From positions 248,001 through 312,000 of the forward strand of contig NZ_CP120210.1 of assembly GCF_029369745.1 (NCBI RefSeq): DNA of 64,000 bases, read 5' to 3'. Positions within the stretch are counted from its first letter, which is position 1; every line of letters begins with the position of its first letter. The translations under genes and the position numbers were made by a program. This document shows, one piece after another, positions 60,592 to 64,000 of this stretch. Source of the stretch: Amycolatopsis sp. QT-25. GTDB taxonomy: Bacteria > Actinomycetota > Actinomycetes > Mycobacteriales > Pseudonocardiaceae. Under the pieces are notes generated by a model. It searched no databases. It was not told where the DNA came from and saw only the letters and a program-made list of their open reading frames with translations.

Positions 60592-61158
60592 CTAGCCCCC
60601 GAACACGCTGGTCAGCGCCTCCCGGATCAACCCCGCCAGATCCGCCTCCCCGTCCGTCTCCGCCCAGCGCACAAGCGCCACATGTGCCGCCCCAAGGCAC
60701 GCCATGGCCGTAGCCCGCACCTGAAACTCCTCGTCCGGCGAAGGGGAAGGCCCACAAAGAGCGGCCACGATCGCGTCCGCCGTCGCGTACTGGCTGTCCA
60801 GATGCCGTGCCCGCAACGCCGGCACCGAGATCATCAGCCGTAGCCGCGCCAGCAGGAACGCCTTTTCCTGCGAAGTGCCCAAAGCGGCGGTCGACTCCAG
60901 GGCACGCCCTATCCGAGAAAGCAAAGGGCCAGGCGGCTGCGCGGCGACGGCCGAAGCAGTGACGGGGTCGTATTCGTCGTAGAGGACCAGGTCCTCCTTC
61001 GTCGGGAAGTGCCGGTAGACCGTCATCGCCGAGACGCCGGCGGCCGCCGCGACGTCGGCGACGGTGGTCGCGTCGTAACCGACGTCGGTGAAGAGGCGGA
61101 TGGCGTGCTCCTGCAGAAGAAGCCGGGTTTCGGCGCGCTGGCGATCTCGGAGGCTCAC
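60592..61158 (-). CDS. TetR-family transcriptional regulator
   Basis: A 188-residue TetR repressor. HTH: AIRLFTDVGYDATTVADVAAAAGVSAMTVYRHFPTKEDLVLYDEYD. The ligand domain (FLLARLRLMISVPALRARHL) is of the common small-molecule type. It is divergent from an SDR gene with an inverted repeat between, so it probably represses that SDR and itself. GTG start at 61158. Confidence 0.9.
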   Translation of the reverse strand: MSLRDRQRAETRLLLQEHAIRLFTDVGYDATTVADVAAAAGVSAMTVYRHFPTKEDLVLYDEYDPVTASAVAAQPPGPLLSRIGRALESTAALGTSQEKAFLLARLRLMISVPALRARHLDSQYATADAIVAALCGPSPSPDEEFQVRATAMACLGAAHVALVRWAETDGEADLAGLIREALTSVFGG

Positions 61159-61177
61159 GTGGTAGACACTATCAAAG

Positions 61178-61192
61178 TGTTAGTGACTAACA
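61178..61192. promoter_or_regulatory. Operator between the divergent TetR and SDR genes
   Basis: TGTTAGT-G-ACTAACA, perfect 7-bp arms, centred 13-20 bp from both start codons. The placement is that of an autoregulatory TetR site. Confidence 0.65.
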
Positions 61193-61198
61193 TCTGGG

Positions 61199-61873
61199 GT
61201 GCGCATGAAGACGGCATTGGTGACCGGGGCGTCGCGGGGGATCGGGGCGGCGATCGCCCGGAGGCTGGAGCGGGACGGCGTAACCGTCCTGAGACAAGAC
61301 AGCGGTCAGGCCGACTTGTCGACGATGGACGGTGTCGACAAGGCCTTGGAGGGCATCGACAGCCTGGACATCCTGGTCAACAACGCGGCAGCCGCACCGC
61401 GGGGACCGATCGAGACGGACACACCCGAAGGCTTCGACCACCTGATGGCGGTCAACGTGAAGGCACCGTACTTCCTCATCCAGCGAGCACCGCTGAACGA
61501 CGGTGGCCGCATCATCAACATTTCGTCGGTCGCCACCAGGATGGCCAACCCGACGCAGACGTCCTTCGCGATGACCAAGGGGGCGCTCGAGACGATGAGC
61601 CGCACGCTCGCCCACCAGCTCGGACCACGCGGGATCACGGTCAACGTCGTCGCGCCGGGCGCCACGAAGACCGAGACGAACAAAACCCTCTTCACGCCGG
61701 AGCTGGAGGCCGCCATCACCGGCCTCACGGCGCACCGGAGGCTCGGCACCGCGGAGGACATGGCGGACGTCGTCGCGTTCCTCGCCTCCGACGACGCCCG
61801 GTGGGTGACGGGGCAGGTCCTCGACGCGAGCGGCGGGTTGTTCCTCGGGCCGACGGCGCAAGGGGTTCAATAG
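61199..61873 (+). CDS. SDR-family oxidoreductase with Phe at the catalytic Tyr position
   Basis: A 224-residue SDR: TGASRGIGAAIA loop, NNAAAA, NISSVATR with Ser110, and then TSFAMTKGALE where the usual Y-x-x-x-K is F123-A-M-T-K127. The C-terminal VAPGATKTETN and LASDDARWVTGQVLDASGG are typical. Loss of Tyr should impair normal reduction, so the protein may be regulatory or use another acid. GTG 61199 or ATG 61205. Confidence 0.85.
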   Translation: MRMKTALVTGASRGIGAAIARRLERDGVTVLRQDSGQADLSTMDGVDKALEGIDSLDILVNNAAAAPRGPIETDTPEGFDHLMAVNVKAPYFLIQRAPLNDGGRIINISSVATRMANPTQTSFAMTKGALETMSRTLAHQLGPRGITVNVVAPGATKTETNKTLFTPELEAAITGLTAHRRLGTAEDMADVVAFLASDDARWVTGQVLDASGGLFLGPTAQGVQ

Positions 61874-61877
61874 GGCG

Positions 61878-62771
61878 GTGACGTGGTTCAGCGAGGACGA
61901 GCTCCGCAGGCAGGCCGGTGACGTCTCCTTCGCGCGCGGGGCCAAGTACCTGGAGTCGGTCGAGACGCTGGACGACGTCGCGGGCGGGGTCGCGGCGGTG
62001 GTCAGCGGCACCGACCGGTACACGGTCCGGTTGCGCAACGTCGACGGCGAGCTGGTCGGCGAGTGCTCCTGTCCGCACGCGGCGGACGGGTTCTTCTGCA
62101 AGCACTGCGTGGCCGTCGGGCTGCTGGTGCTCGAGGGCGTGGCGGACGGCGGCGCGGCGGACATCCGCGGGTACGTCGAGACGCTTTCCCACGCCGAGTT
62201 GGTCGAGCTGCTGGTCGGGCACGCGAACGAGGACCCGGCGCTGTTCCGCAAACTGTCGCTCAAGGCGGGCCGCGAGGACCTCGACGCGTTGCGGCGGCAC
62301 GTCGAGGGAACGTTGCGGTTGCGCGGTTTCGTCGGTTTCCAGGGCACGGTCGCGTACACCGAGAAGGTGCGCGAGGTGCTCGCCACCGCGAGGGAGCTCA
62401 TGGACGGGCCGCTGCTGTGCCGCGTCATCGAGCTGGTGGTGGAGGCACTGGACTTCGTCGAGGACTCCTTCGGCGCGCTCGGCGCCGAGGTCCGGGGCGC
62501 GCTCGCGTTGTACGCGGAGGCCTGCGCGGACTCGCCGCCGGAGCCCAAGGAGCTCGCGGAGTGGTTGCTGCGACTGGATCTCGACGGTTCGGGCCGCCTC
62601 GACGTGAACATCGCGGACTTCACCGCGGGCCTCGGTTTCGAGGGGCTCGCGGTGTTCCGCGCCGGCGTCGAGGAGCGGTGGCGGCTCGACGACGGCGAGG
62701 ACCCGTACCGCAGCCGCAAACTCCAGCGGCTGCGCGAAGGGTTCGCGGCGATGCGGAACTGGCGCGCCTAG
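61878..62771 (+). CDS. SWIM zinc-finger protein
   Basis: A 297-residue protein with a SWIM finger at about residues 54-75: C-x-C in GECSCPHA and C-x-H in FFCKHCVAVG. The rest is helical (LSHAELVELLVGHANEDPALFRKL). SWIM proteins bind DNA or protein and often pair with SNF2 helicases; the one here lies 3 kb from the island helicase and its own role is unknown. GTG start 4 bp after the SDR stop, so co-transcribed with it. It overlaps the convergent Sel1 gene stop. Confidence 0.8.
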   Translation: MTWFSEDELRRQAGDVSFARGAKYLESVETLDDVAGGVAAVVSGTDRYTVRLRNVDGELVGECSCPHAADGFFCKHCVAVGLLVLEGVADGGAADIRGYVETLSHAELVELLVGHANEDPALFRKLSLKAGREDLDALRRHVEGTLRLRGFVGFQGTVAYTEKVREVLATARELMDGPLLCRVIELVVEALDFVEDSFGALGAEVRGALALYAEACADSPPEPKELAEWLLRLDLDGSGRLDVNIADFTAGLGFEGLAVFRAGVEERWRLDDGEDPYRSRKLQRLREGFAAMRNWRA

Positions 62772-63760
62772 AACCGCTGGCGGTTGCGGTACAGCTCCTC
62801 CAGATCCCGTAGCCCGGCCTGGTCGCCGGTGTCTGCGGCCGCGCGGAACCAGTACTCGGCCTCCTGGAAGTTCCCGTGGTCGGCGGCCAGCCTGCCGAGG
62901 TTGGTGTACGCGGGCACGCTGCCGAGTTCCGCGGCCTTCCGGTACCAGGCGGTGGCCTCACCGGGGTCGTTCCGGTCGTTGGCCAGCACACCCAGGTTCG
63001 TCATCGCGGCGGCGTCGCCCCGTTTGGCGGCCTTGAGATACCAGCGTTCGGCGGCCTCGAGTTCGCCGCGGCGGTGCAGCACCAGACCCAGCCGGACGGC
63101 GGCTTCGGGGGCGCCGGCGGCCGCGGCCGCGTGGTAGCAGCTTTCGGCGCGCGCGAGATCGTTCCGCCGCTGCGCCCGGCGGCCGAGCTCGCACAGCGCG
63201 GAAGCGTCGGCCCCTTCCCCCGCCTTGCGCCACCACGGTTCCGCCTCGGCCGTCCGGCCGGTGTCGCAGAGCACGGCGCCGAGCGTGATCATCCCTTCGA
63301 CGTCGCCCGCCCCCGCGGCCTCGCCCGCCCAGTACTCGGCCTCTTCGAGTTCGCCGCGCCGATGCAGTGCCCGCGCCAGCTCGGCCATCGCCTCGACCCG
63401 GCCTTCGGTGGCCGCGCGTCGCCACCAGTCCTCGGCGGCGGCCGCGTCACCCCGTCGCGCACAGAGTTTTCCCAGATACGACATGGCATGCGAATCACCG
63501 GCCATCGCGGCTTCGCGGTACCAACGTTCGGCCTTTTCCGGTACGCCGCGCTCGTTCAGCAGGTGCGCCAGGTTGCCCATCGCGACCCTGTCCCCGCCCT
63601 CGGCGGCCTTCCGGAACCACGCTTCGGCCTCGTCGAGATCGCCACGCTCCAGCGCGGTGGATCCCATACGCGCCATGGCGATCACGTGTCCGCGTTCCGC
63701 GGCCTTCCGGTTCAGATAGTCGTCGACCCTGGTGTTCCACTTACGTTTTCCGGCGCCCAC
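62768..63760 (-). CDS. Sel1/TPR repeat protein
   Basis: About 330 residues built almost entirely of about eight repeats near 36 residues each, with the pattern A-x-x-G-x-x-x-A-M-x-x-L-G and A-E-x-W-Y/W-R-K-A-A (for example DLDEAEAWFRKAAEGGDRVAM). Such solenoids bind partner proteins. A short basic head (GAGKRKWNTRVDDYLNRK) starts it. GTG 63760 has GGAAGGAG at 7-base spacing; a longer frame to 63838 has no support. No signal peptide. Confidence 0.85.
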   Translation of the reverse strand: MGAGKRKWNTRVDDYLNRKAAERGHVIAMARMGSTALERGDLDEAEAWFRKAAEGGDRVAMGNLAHLLNERGVPEKAERWYREAAMAGDSHAMSYLGKLCARRGDAAAAEDWWRRAATEGRVEAMAELARALHRRGELEEAEYWAGEAAGAGDVEGMITLGAVLCDTGRTAEAEPWWRKAGEGADASALCELGRRAQRRNDLARAESCYHAAAAAGAPEAAVRLGLVLHRRGELEAAERWYLKAAKRGDAAAMTNLGVLANDRNDPGEATAWYRKAAELGSVPAYTNLGRLAADHGNFQEAEYWFRAAADTGDQAGLRDLEELYRNRQRF

Positions 63761-63915
63761 AAGCCCGCTCCTTCCGGCAGCGTCCCTGGGGTGGTCGCCG
63801 CTCAGGACCCGGATGTGACAACAACTACCGGCGGTCATCGCCGTGTCGCACCCGGTTCCCCCGCCGGCCGTGGCGATACTGGGCGCTCCCCGTCCCCGTC
63901 GAGAGGAATCGCGCG

Positions 63916-64000
63916 GTGGCCACGCGTGCCCGGCAGATGACCACGACCCAGCGGCTGCTCCTGGTGATCACCCTCGCCGCCGTGGTGCTCGCGGTCTTCT
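63916..64000 (+). CDS. N-terminus of a membrane protein, cut by the window end
   Basis: 28 codons from GTG 63916 (or ATG 63937) after GAGAGGA: a short basic start (VATRARQMTTTQR) and the beginning of a membrane helix (LLLVITLAAVVLAVF). It has the look of a sensor kinase or phosphatase N-terminus, but this cannot be decided. Confidence 0.5.
   Translation, partial: MATRARQMTTTQRLLLVITLAAVVLAVF

Noticed and set aside
1..64000. CRISPR arrays, rRNA genes, intact transposases or integrases
   Set aside because: No regularly spaced repeats of 25-40 bp, no rRNA signature stretches and no DDE or recombinase motifs were seen. The 21-bp tandem repeats are contiguous, without spacers.

Overview
This is high-GC actinobacterial DNA, most likely from Amycolatopsis or a close relative in the Pseudonocardiaceae. 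The evidence is very GC-rich codon use with frequent GTG/TTG starts, a proteasome activator of the Bpa/PafE type, an SsgA-family sporulation/cell-division protein, EspG/EspC-type accessory genes of type VII secretion (T7SS), many secreted hydrolases, and a restriction-modification system of the NaeI type, which is known from this family. The species call is inference.

Layout. 0-7.2 kb: a complete set of pseudaminic acid (Pse) genes (pseH, pseI, pseC, pseB, pseF, pseG), ending in a translationally coupled multi-membrane GT-C glycosyltransferase. 7.2-14.1 kb: an epoxide hydrolase; a bpa / cysteine-desulfurase-like / quinone-oxidoreductase block that matches Mycobacterium Rv3780-Rv3778c-Rv3777; a secreted M28 aminopeptidase; and a membrane zinc peptidase. 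Two closely related 53-nt hairpins sit between convergent genes here. 14-31 kb: housekeeping and accessory genes, including a MarR regulator, an ECF42 sigma factor with its DGPF partner, a secreted metalloprotease-lectin with a DasR-like site upstream, tRNA-Ser(TGA), SDR and Ldh oxidoreductases, an MFS transporter and a GGDEF diguanylate cyclase, followed by a five-gene T7SS accessory locus on the minus strand.

31-51.6 kb: a large LuxR-family (LAL) regulator, a streptogrisin-like protease, an SsgA-like protein, an Lrp regulator, a FabH-like ketosynthase, a membrane-bound nucleotide cyclase, an FBP/FusB-like protein, an LCM-type methyltransferase, a FadR-type regulator, a TauE permease with a possible six-codon leader, an aromatic/histidinol-phosphate aminotransferase, a second three-gene T7SS accessory locus, acetoacetyl-CoA synthetase, and a decayed mprF/lysX-like gene.

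51.6-60.6 kb: a laterally acquired defence island directly behind tRNA-Ser(GCT), tRNA-Arg(ACG) and a strong terminator. It has visibly lower GC and mixed codon use. It encodes a NaeI-type endonuclease at one end and a 5-cytosine methyltransferase plus Vsr mismatch endonuclease at the other. Between them lie an HTH regulator, a small membrane protein, a Cys4/HNH-like protein, a ParB/Srx-fold protein and an SNF2 helicase. These last three form a tight same-strand cassette and are the best candidate here for a little-described defence module. Very long inverted repeats sit in its control region. 60.6-64 kb: a TetR/SDR divergent pair, a SWIM zinc-finger protein, a Sel1/TPR repeat protein, and the start of a membrane protein cut by the window edge.

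No rRNA, CRISPR array, integrase or intact insertion sequence was seen.
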